The position numbers and the translations under genes were made by a program. This document shows, piece after piece, positions 6,040 through 16,400 of a DNA stretch of 20,126 nucleotides. This DNA is from a virus: positions 1 to 20,126 of IMG/VR virus record IMGVR_UViG_3300042691_007261; one strand, 5' to 3'. Below the pieces are notes generated by a model. The model had not been told where the DNA came from, ran no database searches, and saw only the letters and a program-made list of their open reading frames with translations. Position 1 is the stretch's first letter. Each line of letters begins with the position of its first letter.

Positions 6040-8744
6040 TGGCTACTGTCTATAACCTATTTACTAACCCGTCTTTTATTTCTAATACGACAGGCTGGGT
6101 TGGTCTAGCCCTATCTGGAACTACTCCTACTATTTCAACTGACAACAGTTCTCCTCTTTTTGGTACAGGTTATTCTGCAAAAATTACTTTCGCATCTAGT
6201 AGTCCGCAGAGCGGTCTGATAAGTGACGACAACTACAGAATTCCTGTAATTGCTGGTCAAAACTATACTTTCTCGGCTTATGTAAAAGTTCCAGCAGGGC
6301 AAGCAACATCAGACTTCTCACTTAGAGCATACTTTTATACATCTGGTACAGCAGGGGCTGGTGACCTAAGTTCAAGCGATTCTGCACCTACAACCATCAG
6401 TTCTTATGACGGCTGGGTAAGACTGACTTTTACTTTTACAGTCCCAGCAACCGCTACTCACTTTAGAGGATTTGTTTACAGAAGCCTGACCGCTACTATC
6501 GGTTCTGGTTATAACTTCCTAGTAGACGCTCTACAATTTCAAACTGGTTCTGAAGCGACCTCTCTTATTTATGACCAAGGTCAGAAGAACAAACTTGTAG
6601 ACAAGGCTCTTACCAATGTCTACATTGACCACCTAACTGGTATGAAACTCAAGGCGGATATCCGTCTTGGCGATTTTGTATTCAACCGTATCGATGAATA
6701 TGGCGTTATTTGGGTAGTCAACGATGTCGAGGGCTGGTGGAACTTGCCTCAAGTAGATATGCAAGATTTGCCTCGTGGATGGGGAGATGGCTCTTACACT
6801 ACATACGGTAGATACGGCTCTAGACAACTAACCATTACTGGAAGTTTTATTCTTCAAGACTCTGATACTCAGTTGGAAGCGGCTAGAGAAAGACTCATTA
6901 AAGCCATAAATCTAGTAAAAAAAGACAGTTGGTTAGTACTAGATGAAGACACTCCTAAGGCTCTAAAAGTTAGACTTAGTGGTACCCCTAGCATTGCTAC
7001 AGTAAATCCTAGAGGTAAGACAGATTTTTCTATCGGTTTAGTGTCTGCTGACCCAATCAAGTACAAGTGGGCAGATGCTAGAGATGATGGCTACGCTTTA
7101 ACGACAGCCAACTCTAACGCCGAGGTAGTAACTATTAGGAACGATGGAAACACTCCAGTAGGAGTTGTTTTTGACATCATTGGCCCAACCACTGGGCCAG
7201 TATCGATATTCAACAAAACATCGGAACAACTTATTGATGTTATTTACAGACTTAATAATTACAGAAGTTATACTGTTGAAAAAGCAGAAGTAGAAAACGG
7301 TAATTTAGTTTTTACTACCAGCAGTCCTCACGGGTTTAGTGTCGGTGAAGCAGTCGACATACTAAATGTGCCAGACATTTTTAAGGTTAGTTCTGTAATT
7401 TGTTCAACAACTGATTACCTAGACATTACTACTGAAGTAAAACATAATTTTTCCGCTGGGCAAAAGATTTATTTGACTGGTATCAGCGGTCTTACTAACT
7501 ACGGAAATGTTGCCAATGGCACTTACACCATTACTAATGTTTATGGTGGAACAGATGACTATAAATTTAGAGTCAATAATGCGTCTCTAGCCCTATCCAC
7601 CGCCGTATCTAGAACCGCGGTTGCATCATCTAAGTTCAGTAACTGGACTGAATTGTCAGCAATTACATACGACAGTGCTAATAATTTGGCTACCGTAAAT
7701 ACTGCAACTACTCACGGTTTTTCAGTAACCGACCAAATTGTCATAAGCAACACTGATGCAATATATAACGGCACTTGGGTTGTAACTGGTGTGCCATCTT
7801 CAAGTTCATTTGAATTATCTATTTACGAGTCTCAGACTAGAAGAAAAATAAGTACTTACGCTTGTACGCTGTCTCTAGGTACTATTGTCACCTCTGGTAA
7901 TACCGATGCTCAAATTGGGGATTTTATTACCATTGAGGGTGTAAATGAAGATTTCAATGGGACTCACGAAGTAGCAAGCGTCTCTGGTGCCACGATTACT
8001 TTCTATAAATCTTTTCCTTCTGAAATATCTACCCCTGCGTCATCGACTTACGGGTATGTCTATGTCTCTAAACTATCTACCAGAGCGTCTGCACCGTTTG
8101 CTAGCGGTAAAGCGTATTATGGAAATATTTATAATGGTTATTATAATGTTGACTATGTTTCTACTGCCGATGCATCCAAGTTTAAAGTAGTTAGACCAAT
8201 ATATTACTCCAATGTTGTTGAAACTACGCTTTCTGATTTTGGTGGAGACAGTACAAGTCCAAAGTCTAGAATTTATGCTGAAGCACTAAGTATTGACACA
8301 TACACTAGGGATGTTGCTCTAAATGGGGAACTGGGCGGTTATCGCTCAAAACTTGACACCATTGTTGATTGGATTGAATTACAGCCTGGCGACAATGAAA
8401 TAGTGTTTGAAGATTTTAATAAAATTTATGTATCTCAAGTTACATATGCGTACACTAATGTTCCTAATACAACAGCAACAATAACTACAGAAACAGACCA
8501 CAATTTAGTTGTCGGTTCTCAGGTAAAAGTAGTGAGCCTAAACACGGTTGCTGGGGGTTCGGCAGTTTTTGCTAACAATTCAACGGCAACTATATTGACG
8601 GTTCCAGACACAAAAACATTTACATTCACTCCAACAAGTTTAGGTAGTGGTTCTATTAACACCACAAGCGTTTCTACTGGTTATGTTTATGAGGTTAGCC
8701 CAGCAGCCTTGAACATCTACTACAGGTCAGGCTGGATTGGGTAG
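6039..8744 (+). CDS. Distal tail (Dit) protein with N-terminal carbohydrate-binding-like domain and inserted beta repeats
   Basis: The 901-residue protein directly after the tape measure should be the distal tail ring protein. Residues 1-178 resemble a jelly-roll carbohydrate-binding module: NLFTNPSF at the start, GQNYTFSAYVKVPAG in the middle, and a final LVDALQFQTGS strand. Residues about 195-400 carry Dit features: PRGWGDG, a GRYGSRQLTITGSF strand, a following AARERLIKAI helix, and a SADPIKYKWA strand. The C-terminal lobe is recognisable at 748-792 (ALSIDTYTRDVALNGE, W-x-ELQPGDNEIVFED) and 887-901 (PAALNIYYRSGWIG). Between these blocks are inserted HG-[FY]-type repeats, with core residues at about 431, 469, 559, 625 and 821. 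Typical Dit proteins are much shorter (roughly 250-350 residues), so this is an enlarged Dit, probably an adhesion protein as well as a structural one. ATG 6039 overlaps the previous stop. Confidence 0.75.
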   Translation: MATVYNLFTNPSFISNTTGWVGLALSGTTPTISTDNSSPLFGTGYSAKITFASSSPQSGLISDDNYRIPVIAGQNYTFSAYVKVPAGQATSDFSLRAYFYTSGTAGAGDLSSSDSAPTTISSYDGWVRLTFTFTVPATATHFRGFVYRSLTATIGSGYNFLVDALQFQTGSEATSLIYDQGQKNKLVDKALTNVYIDHLTGMKLKADIRLGDFVFNRIDEYGVIWVVNDVEGWWNLPQVDMQDLPRGWGDGSYTTYGRYGSRQLTITGSFILQDSDTQLEAARERLIKAINLVKKDSWLVLDEDTPKALKVRLSGTPSIATVNPRGKTDFSIGLVSADPIKYKWADARDDGYALTTANSNAEVVTIRNDGNTPVGVVFDIIGPTTGPVSIFNKTSEQLIDVIYRLNNYRSYTVEKAEVENGNLVFTTSSPHGFSVGEAVDILNVPDIFKVSSVICSTTDYLDITTEVKHNFSAGQKIYLTGISGLTNYGNVANGTYTITNVYGGTDDYKFRVNNASLALSTAVSRTAVASSKFSNWTELSAITYDSANNLATVNTATTHGFSVTDQIVISNTDAIYNGTWVVTGVPSSSSFELSIYESQTRRKISTYACTLSLGTIVTSGNTDAQIGDFITIEGVNEDFNGTHEVASVSGATITFYKSFPSEISTPASSTYGYVYVSKLSTRASAPFASGKAYYGNIYNGYYNVDYVSTADASKFKVVRPIYYSNVVETTLSDFGGDSTSPKSRIYAEALSIDTYTRDVALNGELGGYRSKLDTIVDWIELQPGDNEIVFEDFNKIYVSQVTYAYTNVPNTTATITTETDHNLVVGSQVKVVSLNTVAGGSAVFANNSTATILTVPDTKTFTFTPTSLGSGSINTTSVSTGYVYEVSPAALNIYYRSGWIG

Positions 8745-8784
8745 TGTATAATTACTATAAAGACAAATACAGAGTTAGGCAATT
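8745..8784 (+). promoter_or_regulatory. Possible internal promoter and start context of the hub gene
   Basis: The 40-base gap and its left edge carry a consensus -10 hexamer TATAAT (8747-8752) and a second, TATAAA (8756-8761). No good -35 is seen at 16-18 bases; TTGAAC at 8709 is too far away. The start context TAGGCAATTATGTCA nearly repeats that of the terminator gene (TAGGCAACTTATGTCA), giving AGG as a short Shine-Dalgarno site. This might allow separate transcription of the hub and fibre genes. Confidence 0.35.
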
Positions 8785-11700
8785 ATGTCAGACAACGAAA
8801 TAACTTATAGATATTTCATCACCAACCTAATAACTAATCAAGTTATTGGTGAAGTCCCCCTAACGGGGGTGTCTTATGAAAGAGCACTTAAAGACGCTGG
8901 TTCATTTTCTGGAACTTTATCTCTTGCCGAAGAAATAGTTGGCATAGATGTATACAACGCCACAATGCCAGGCAAAAACGCAATTTATGTTTTGCGTAAT
9001 GGGGTATGTGTTTGGGGTGGAGTTATTTGGTCTCGTAGTTATGATGTTGTAGGGAAAACGGTCAGCATTAATGCTAACGAATTTACAAGTTATTTTCAGC
9101 ACAGAAAAATTTGGAAAAGTTGGAACTTAACTTATAGCGACACCCTAGTTTATGTCGACCCAAAAAATGAATCTCAGTTGATAATAGAACTGAGTACGGA
9201 AACTGATAGAAGAATAACAATTGAAGAAGGGGTAGCAGTTGAGTTATCTTTCTTAGACAAGAGAGGTTACAACCTAAACGGGCATTTTAGAGTTAATAAA
9301 GATTTCTTTAATGCTAAAAGAATTACTGTTGATAAAGACGCTCTTCAATGGAATGTCCCTAATGTTAGCCATGTATTTCAAACTAAAAAAGATGGATTAT
9401 TTGATGTAGCCAGCAGACAAGTAACTGCTGGAAGTAAACAAGTTAAAATTACCACCGACACCCCTCATATGCTTTCAGTTGGTAGCGAAGTAACTATTGA
9501 AAATCTTGAAAAAGAAGTTGCTGTTGCCACATACAAAACTTATAAAACTCTTAGCACCGAATACCCAATAGCGGCCATATCATCTACTTCAACTATTTAT
9601 GGTTATGGGCTTAAAGTTACAAAAGATAGTTTTGTCATAACTGGATTCACTGCTTCGACTATAGAGGGGATTTCAGTTGGAGCCAAAATAACCCAGTTGT
9701 CTGACCCCAATAATAAACACAATAACGGAACTCTTTTTGTTGCTGGATTTGATTGCAGAGTTACAAAAGTAGATAAAGGTGCAAATACCGTCACATTTTC
9801 TTCCTATTTAGGGGCAAACATAAGCCCAACAAACACACCTGCGTCTAGAACTGGCACTGTTTATTTAAAATTTGAAAATCAAAAAAGCGGTTATATTGCC
9901 ACCGCTGATAAAAATCGCGGAGAACTTTTATACTCCATCCAACCTAAAAACTACAGTTGGGCTGGAAAATTGGGTAAGGGCTCATTAGTAAAACTAAATG
10001 GAATTAAAAAATTCCAAGCAAGTGGTACAGAAACCGTTCAAGATGATAAAGTTTTTGGTTTTTTAAGCGGAGACAAAACTAGGTACCCATACAATGGCGG
10101 GGATGCTACTGCTCTTACCGTAAGCGGTGAAAAGGTAATAAGTCTCTCTAACACAAGTCCAAACAATCAAAGCACAAACGCTATTAAACCTGGAATGAAA
10201 TTTACTAGAGTTTCTGGAGTAGTAAATAGTGACACATTTGTAAAAAATGTTATAAATGCTACCGCTTTTACTCTTGAAGTTTCTGATTGGACAACTGGGG
10301 GTGGGATAACTTTTGACATAGCAGAAGAGGAATTCCACACTGTAAACGGTTTTTCTGATTCAAATGTAATTAAAACTATGCAGGACTACCACTACCAAAG
10401 CAAGATAAGCGATTTTGCTGGTGTCCCTTCAATTATATTTAAAAGAAAAATTGGTCCACCTAAGGGGACTCTTATAAACAACTACCTTAGTGGTTGGGTA
10501 GCACCAACCGCCGATGCAAGTTTTAATATTGTTCAGGTAGATGTACATGACTACCCTTACACCAAAAGCGACGCAGCCGAATGTGTAAATACAGAAGATG
10601 GTGAAACTACACCAGTTATCAAAGTGATTGACAGTAAGACATTTATTGTCAACTCTTCTTGTGAAGCAAAATATGATAACACCAGCACTAATCAGGGGAC
10701 AGCAAAAATTGCTTGGGATGGTAAATACCAAGCGACCATGTACACTCACACAGACACTTACGAGCAAGTTAGGTATTTCTTAGGTAAAGTCTACGAAGAT
10801 TTTGTTTCCATTGAAAATAGAAACCCATTCCTAAACAATTTAGATAAAACTTTTATTAGAACTGCCAAGTATGACACTGCTACTGATTTAGCAACAATTA
10901 CTACAGGTTTTAGAAAACCCGTGTACAGCAAAACTATTTACTTTGACTACACCTCTTTAAAAATGATTGCCAGAATAGGATTATACGAGCCGTACTCTCA
11001 GTTCAACACCACTGAAGATGTAAACAGAGTAGTAACAATCACAGGGTCTGATACTTCAATAAATGGAACTTTCTTTATAAAACAAATAGACGGCACAAAA
11101 AGTTATGTCGATTATGAACTTAATGAAAAAGAGCAAAGGGACATAAATAAATATTCACTTGCTAGTGTCAGTAGAAGCGGTGGTTTTGTCACATACACCA
11201 CCAATCAACCTCATAATATGAGGGTTGGTCAAATAGTGACTGTCGGTGGCCTTGCAACTAATATGAATGTATATAATACGGCAGTATTGGAAATAACAGA
11301 CACCACTATTAAAGTTTTCACTACATATGCTGGCACGGCAACCGACTCTTCGCCTAACGCAAGTATTTTTACATCAGACAGATTAATTTACGAAACTAGA
11401 CTGCCAGTGGGGTCTTCTGTAATTACTTTTGGTAAGCACAATCTGAGTGCTGGAAATAACATTGAAATTAGAGGTCTTACTAGGCAGAATTACGATGGAG
11501 TATTCAAGGTTTCTTCTGTTCCAGATGAAGTTACTTTTACTTATAAGCCTCAGTTTGAGTCCTTAGAAGTTATTGGCGTAGAACTAAGTTACTTAGTCAA
11601 TTCATATGTAGTCACTTTAAAACTAAATAAGGAACCTAATTTTACTAAATATGACTACATCAATGGTTATACCGACATCACAATTAGTGGTCTAGGAGCA

Positions 11701-13482
11701 CCTTACGATGGCACGCAGACAATAGATTCTTACAAAGAAGTTAAAACAAATTCTGGCACAGAATATTATTTGTCTTATAAAATTTCTGGTGCTGCTGAAA
11801 GCCGCCCTATACACCCTATGCGTTTGGCTTCTTACTCTCAAAGAAAGTACGGAACTTCTAGTTCTATTACCGCTGCCAGTTATGTGGCAGAAATTGGTGG
11901 CACAAAAACTAAGACTACTGCTACTGGTAGAGGTGTCTCTACATTTACAACTGGCTCCGTTCATTCGTTTACAGTCGGTGAAAAAGTAGTTATTTCTAAT
12001 GTTGGTGGAGAATTTACTCAATTAATTGGAAACACTAATGCGTACTCGGAGTATATAGTTACGGTTTCTTCGGTACCTAGCAATACCACATTTACTGTAA
12101 GTAGCGTGGCCACTGCTTCAAATGAAAGTCTTTGGAAACTTAAAAACAATTCTAATATTGAAATAGCAAAGAAAAATACAAGTACCTCACCGTCTAATGC
12201 TACCGCGGTGGCGTTTGACAATTCTGACAACAGACCGACTGATATTTATCCAAAAATAAAAATTGACAATCTGCCTACTGTCAATGACCTTACATCTTTA
12301 ACTACGCAAATAACTGGTAAAGCATTTAATGCTAAAACTAAGGCTGTTTATTTACAACTAAATTCTGACCCAGGTTTTGCAGTTGGTCAAACTGTGTTTA
12401 TTCAAAATGCAGATGACACTAAAGAGAATATTTTTGATGGCTACTACACCATCAGTAGTTTTAGTAAGTGGACTGACAATAAATACCAAATTGTATATGT
12501 TTCCTCGAATCAAAAAGAAAAAGCAAGCATAGGCACATTTGATAAAAAGCAAGTTTTGACTGGGTACAAAAAAGAATCCGCTAATACAGATGCCTCTGCC
12601 ACTGTCTATTCTCAGGTAATTTCTGGAAGTTACGGCTCGTTTACTGAAAATTCTGACCCTATTATTGAATTCTCTACATACGAAGATTCTGGCAACTACC
12701 AAAGAGTGCCAACTTATACTGGAGACAAACTAAAAAATGTTGGAGATTACTTATCCGAATATTCTGATAAATATATAGTAAAACCAAATAGCACAAAAAT
12801 AATTAGGAATGTCTACGGATTTGAATATCGAATTGATTGCGTCTATGACAACATAAATTCAACTTTTAGAAGAGTATTTACTTTCTTGCCAATTTCTTAC
12901 CCTAATCCGCCTATACACGGTGAAGTGTCCCCGCCTAGTAGGTTTGGAGCAGACAAAATTGTATTTGAATATCCCGGCAATATCAGTAGCGTAACCCTAG
13001 AAGAGTCTGCTGAAGAGGCTTCTACTAGATTCTTTATGGTAGGTAGCGATGGAGGCACTGGAACTCCAGACGCTTCAAAGACTTATGTCGGTGTCGCTCA
13101 TAAAGATTTGTTAGCAGACAACTGGCCTTTATTAGATTCAGATGAAAGTAATGACAAATTAGATTTTATTGATGACATTTCAGAAAATGCTTATAGATAT
13201 CTGAATGAAACTAAACCACCATCTGGTGTTTTTCAAATTGCTGTAGTAGGCAATCTTGACCCTGTGGTAAATACTTACAAACCTGGCGACTGGTGTAGCA
13301 TTATAGTAAACGATAAATTTGTAAAAGACCGTTTGGCTAGTGATTTAGAACCTAGAAACGATGTAATAGTGCGAAAAATACTTTCTTATACCGTAGAAGT
13401 TCCAGATGCTCCTTCTGTTCCAGAAAGCGTTAACTTAAATCTAATAACTGAGTGGGATGTAGATAACCGTGGCCAGCAATAG
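8785..13482 (+). CDS. Baseplate hub (minor tail) protein with very large beta-repeat insertions
   Basis: This 1565-residue protein falls into three blocks that resemble actinophage hub or minor tail proteins of about 350-450 residues. Block 1 is residues 1-115: VPLTGVSYERAL, then TMPGKNAIYVLRNGVCVWGG and SYFQHRKIW. Block 2 is residues about 645-685 (TYEQVRYFLGKVYEDF). Block 3 is residues about 1277-1565: SYGSF, YTGDKLKNVGDYLSEYSDKY, FEYRIDC at 1346, FRRVFTFLPI, YEYPGN-like FEYPGN, and KPGDWCSIIV. Between them lie about 530 and 590 residues of beta-rich sequence with repeat cores at about 228, 810, 885, 1060 and 1196. The hub plugs the tail tip beneath the Dit ring and usually contacts the cell first. 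No peptidase or lysozyme motif was recognised. Its end overlaps the fibre gene by 14 bases. The hub call rests on remembered motifs and position. Confidence 0.72.
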   Translation: MSDNEITYRYFITNLITNQVIGEVPLTGVSYERALKDAGSFSGTLSLAEEIVGIDVYNATMPGKNAIYVLRNGVCVWGGVIWSRSYDVVGKTVSINANEFTSYFQHRKIWKSWNLTYSDTLVYVDPKNESQLIIELSTETDRRITIEEGVAVELSFLDKRGYNLNGHFRVNKDFFNAKRITVDKDALQWNVPNVSHVFQTKKDGLFDVASRQVTAGSKQVKITTDTPHMLSVGSEVTIENLEKEVAVATYKTYKTLSTEYPIAAISSTSTIYGYGLKVTKDSFVITGFTASTIEGISVGAKITQLSDPNNKHNNGTLFVAGFDCRVTKVDKGANTVTFSSYLGANISPTNTPASRTGTVYLKFENQKSGYIATADKNRGELLYSIQPKNYSWAGKLGKGSLVKLNGIKKFQASGTETVQDDKVFGFLSGDKTRYPYNGGDATALTVSGEKVISLSNTSPNNQSTNAIKPGMKFTRVSGVVNSDTFVKNVINATAFTLEVSDWTTGGGITFDIAEEEFHTVNGFSDSNVIKTMQDYHYQSKISDFAGVPSIIFKRKIGPPKGTLINNYLSGWVAPTADASFNIVQVDVHDYPYTKSDAAECVNTEDGETTPVIKVIDSKTFIVNSSCEAKYDNTSTNQGTAKIAWDGKYQATMYTHTDTYEQVRYFLGKVYEDFVSIENRNPFLNNLDKTFIRTAKYDTATDLATITTGFRKPVYSKTIYFDYTSLKMIARIGLYEPYSQFNTTEDVNRVVTITGSDTSINGTFFIKQIDGTKSYVDYELNEKEQRDINKYSLASVSRSGGFVTYTTNQPHNMRVGQIVTVGGLATNMNVYNTAVLEITDTTIKVFTTYAGTATDSSPNASIFTSDRLIYETRLPVGSSVITFGKHNLSAGNNIEIRGLTRQNYDGVFKVSSVPDEVTFTYKPQFESLEVIGVELSYLVNSYVVTLKLNKEPNFTKYDYINGYTDITISGLGAPYDGTQTIDSYKEVKTNSGTEYYLSYKISGAAESRPIHPMRLASYSQRKYGTSSSITAASYVAEIGGTKTKTTATGRGVSTFTTGSVHSFTVGEKVVISNVGGEFTQLIGNTNAYSEYIVTVSSVPSNTTFTVSSVATASNESLWKLKNNSNIEIAKKNTSTSPSNATAVAFDNSDNRPTDIYPKIKIDNLPTVNDLTSLTTQITGKAFNAKTKAVYLQLNSDPGFAVGQTVFIQNADDTKENIFDGYYTISSFSKWTDNKYQIVYVSSNQKEKASIGTFDKKQVLTGYKKESANTDASATVYSQVISGSYGSFTENSDPIIEFSTYEDSGNYQRVPTYTGDKLKNVGDYLSEYSDKYIVKPNSTKIIRNVYGFEYRIDCVYDNINSTFRRVFTFLPISYPNPPIHGEVSPPSRFGADKIVFEYPGNISSVTLEESAEEASTRFFMVGSDGGTGTPDASKTYVGVAHKDLLADNWPLLDSDESNDKLDFIDDISENAYRYLNETKPPSGVFQIAVVGNLDPVVNTYKPGDWCSIIVNDKFVKDRLASDLEPRNDVIVRKILSYTVEVPDAPSVPESVNLNLITEWDVDNRGQQ

Positions 13483-16400
13483 AAGTAGAAAATTTAGGTC
13501 AATCACTGGTCGTATTAGTGAAATTGATAAAAAATTAGGCTCTGTAGATAAAAACCTGCAAGCAACGGTAAATGGACTTGGCGTAGATTCCGTGTCTTCA
13601 GATTCTATATCGAGTGAATCGGTCGGTTCTGACGCAATACAAATCGAGTCCATTACAGCCGACAAAATAGCACCTAGCGTTTTTGAAAGTGCCTCTTCTG
13701 GAATACAAAGAGTGCCTACCCCGCTGACCTCGGTAGATTATTGGAACTCTGCTATATATGGAAACATAACTGCTTTTTCTAATGCCTATTTTGGAAACAA
13801 AGAAAATAAAAATGTTGAAGCAACTGAGCAGGGGGTGTTGTTCAGTCCTGAAGCCAACAGTTCAGTGTCTATTAGTAAGGCTCAGTTGTTGAGTGATGGA
13901 GTGGTTCTTATTACTACTGACTCCGCTCATGGTTATGAAGTAGGCGACTACATAACAATAACAAACTTAGATTCTCCATTTGACGGGGAGTGGGTAATAA
14001 CAAGTACTCCATCTGTAAGCACTATGTGCTACTCAATAAACCAGTATGAAGAAAGTTCTACAAATGTAGATACTGGTGCGTACATAGTAATAGGTGAAGA
14101 AGATACCGTCGGGTACAAGCACAGTATTGTTAGGAAATCTTTTGTAGATGGAGTAGTTACTCTAAGTTTAGTTGACGAAACTGACACTACAGCCACATCT
14201 AGTACGCACGGCTATGAGGTTGGCTATGTAGTGACTATTTCTGGTCTAGGTTCCCCGTACGATGGCACTCATAAAATAACTTATGTTGCTGCCGATAAAT
14301 CTGCAATTATTCAATATAGACCAGACAACCTAACCATAGATGAATTTGAACCTAAAATTTCCTTGACTTCTGCTTGGGGCAACGGGACCAACATTACTTA
14401 TGACTCTGACGACATTCACGGCATATCACTAAATCAGATTGTAAAGATTACTGGATTTAGTACAGGTGGATATAACCTTACTGGAAGAGTAAACGGAGTT
14501 TATGGTGGCGGTAGCACATTCACTATTCCATCAACTACCACTACTACATCTCCAGATACTGGTGGCACATATAGTTGTCTAAACGCTAGCGTCTCGGTAG
14601 AAGCAGATGCCGTGCTATTCCTAACTGGTAAGAATCCAGTGCCGTCTAGTAGAAGCGTAGTTATTAGTTGGGTATCAAACAATCCAATAAAATTTTATGC
14701 TGTAGTTTGGCAATCATCTACTCCAGATTCTCCATTGTTTACTGAAATTGATGCTGAAATCAACGGAGATGTTTCTTATTTGCCTGGGCTAAATAACTAT
14801 GCTTGGGAAATCCCTGAAGGCATAGATTATTACGCTATTTATGCTGAGGTACTGCCCGGTAGCCCAGAAGCACTACTAAAAGAATGTTATGTATTTGAAT
14901 CAGTTGGCGATTCTAATAAAAAAGTAGAAAAAATTGTAAATGCTTCTATTGAAGCGGTAGCCAATAACGCCAATAAAGTCACCTTATACACATCTAGTAC
15001 CCACCCCTACAATGTCGATGACACCGTTTTGCTTAGCGGTATGGAGACCGTATCAGACACGCTAAATAAAAAATTTACAGTTTCAGCGGTTTCTGACGAC
15101 AAAAAAAGTTTTTCAGTAAGTGTCCCTGTTGTAAATATATTGGTTGCCACCACGAGTGCTAGTTTCACAGTAAATACTAATCCTGTATATAACGATATTA
15201 CTGGTGCTACATCTAACTTAGATGTTTCTGGAAAAATCTATGTAGGTCAGCCTTTTACTTCTAGCAATGTTACTGCTCTACCTAACAGCACTGTAACTGC
15301 AATTGAATCTGTAACTAATGATGTTGTAGTAAAAACTGGTCTTGTTGCTACCTTGGTTAGTGGTAGTAATACCGTAACCCTAACTACTGGAAATACAGAA
15401 GGAATTTATTCTGGTCAAATCCTATTGAAGACATCTGGTACTGGTGCTTTTGTCACTAATGGTGGTTCCTATGTAGACACTGTTACTGGAAGTACGACAT
15501 TTACTACTACTGCCACTCACGCAACTAGCGGTTCTACTACTTTCAATACGGCCGTAAGAACAATAACTCAGTCTTCTTTTAGAGTAAATAATGTCAGTGC
15601 TGGCACAAACTCTAGTGTAAATCTTTCTTTCTATTTACCTAATACAGAAAGCACCTCCAGTATTGCTCTATCAGCAACTGCTATCGGTGGGTTTGCCAAA
15701 ACACAGACAAGTACCATAAGTCCTGTAGGTATAAATCAAGTTGGAGCAGACGGCTCTCAGGGATTGAATTTAACTGATGACAGCAAAACAGACAATTACT
15801 TAAGCATTAAAACTTCTATCGGAGAATCGGTAGCGTCTGTTTCTAACACTGGTGCTGGGACTTTCAAAACTCTAGACGCTGACTCGCTATCTGTTGATGG
15901 CGACATCACTATTGGAAATGAAAATACCGCTTTAGTTGGAACTTTTATTGACGAAAAGTTTAATGGAAAATCTTATAGCGGTGCCCTACTAGATAGACTG
16001 GCTCGCGGGACTATTTATCAGGCTTACTGGCTAACTCCATCGACTAATGTAGAAACTAAGTATCACGGCTTTGCTGCTGGAACTTTTAAACTTGACACAA
16101 ATAGGCTTTACCAAGTTTATGCCAGTTCTTCTGGTATGAGGGCAAGCGTAAATACAAATGTTGCTCTTGAGTTTTTGATAAGCACAACTCCTATGAGAGT
16201 TGATGATGATACTGACCTATCACACCTTTCATACACTCACCCATCTCAGACTTACACTACATCTACACCAAATGACTCTACATATACAACTGCTATTGGA
16301 AATGACTCTGTATTCACCACTACTTCAAACTCTGGCCACACCCACGCTGTAAATGTCACTCACACTCACAATGTGAACATTTCACACACACACACCGTAA

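Noticed and set aside
7987-8190. Same-strand 67-codon frame inside the Dit gene
   Set aside because: It lies wholly within a continuous, well-supported reading frame and has no Shine-Dalgarno site.
7290-15165. A ubiquitin-type pathway suggested by the E1 FCCH-like repeats
   Set aside because: Only the small beta module resembles that domain. No adenylation motif or catalytic Cys domain is present, and the proteins are tail components.
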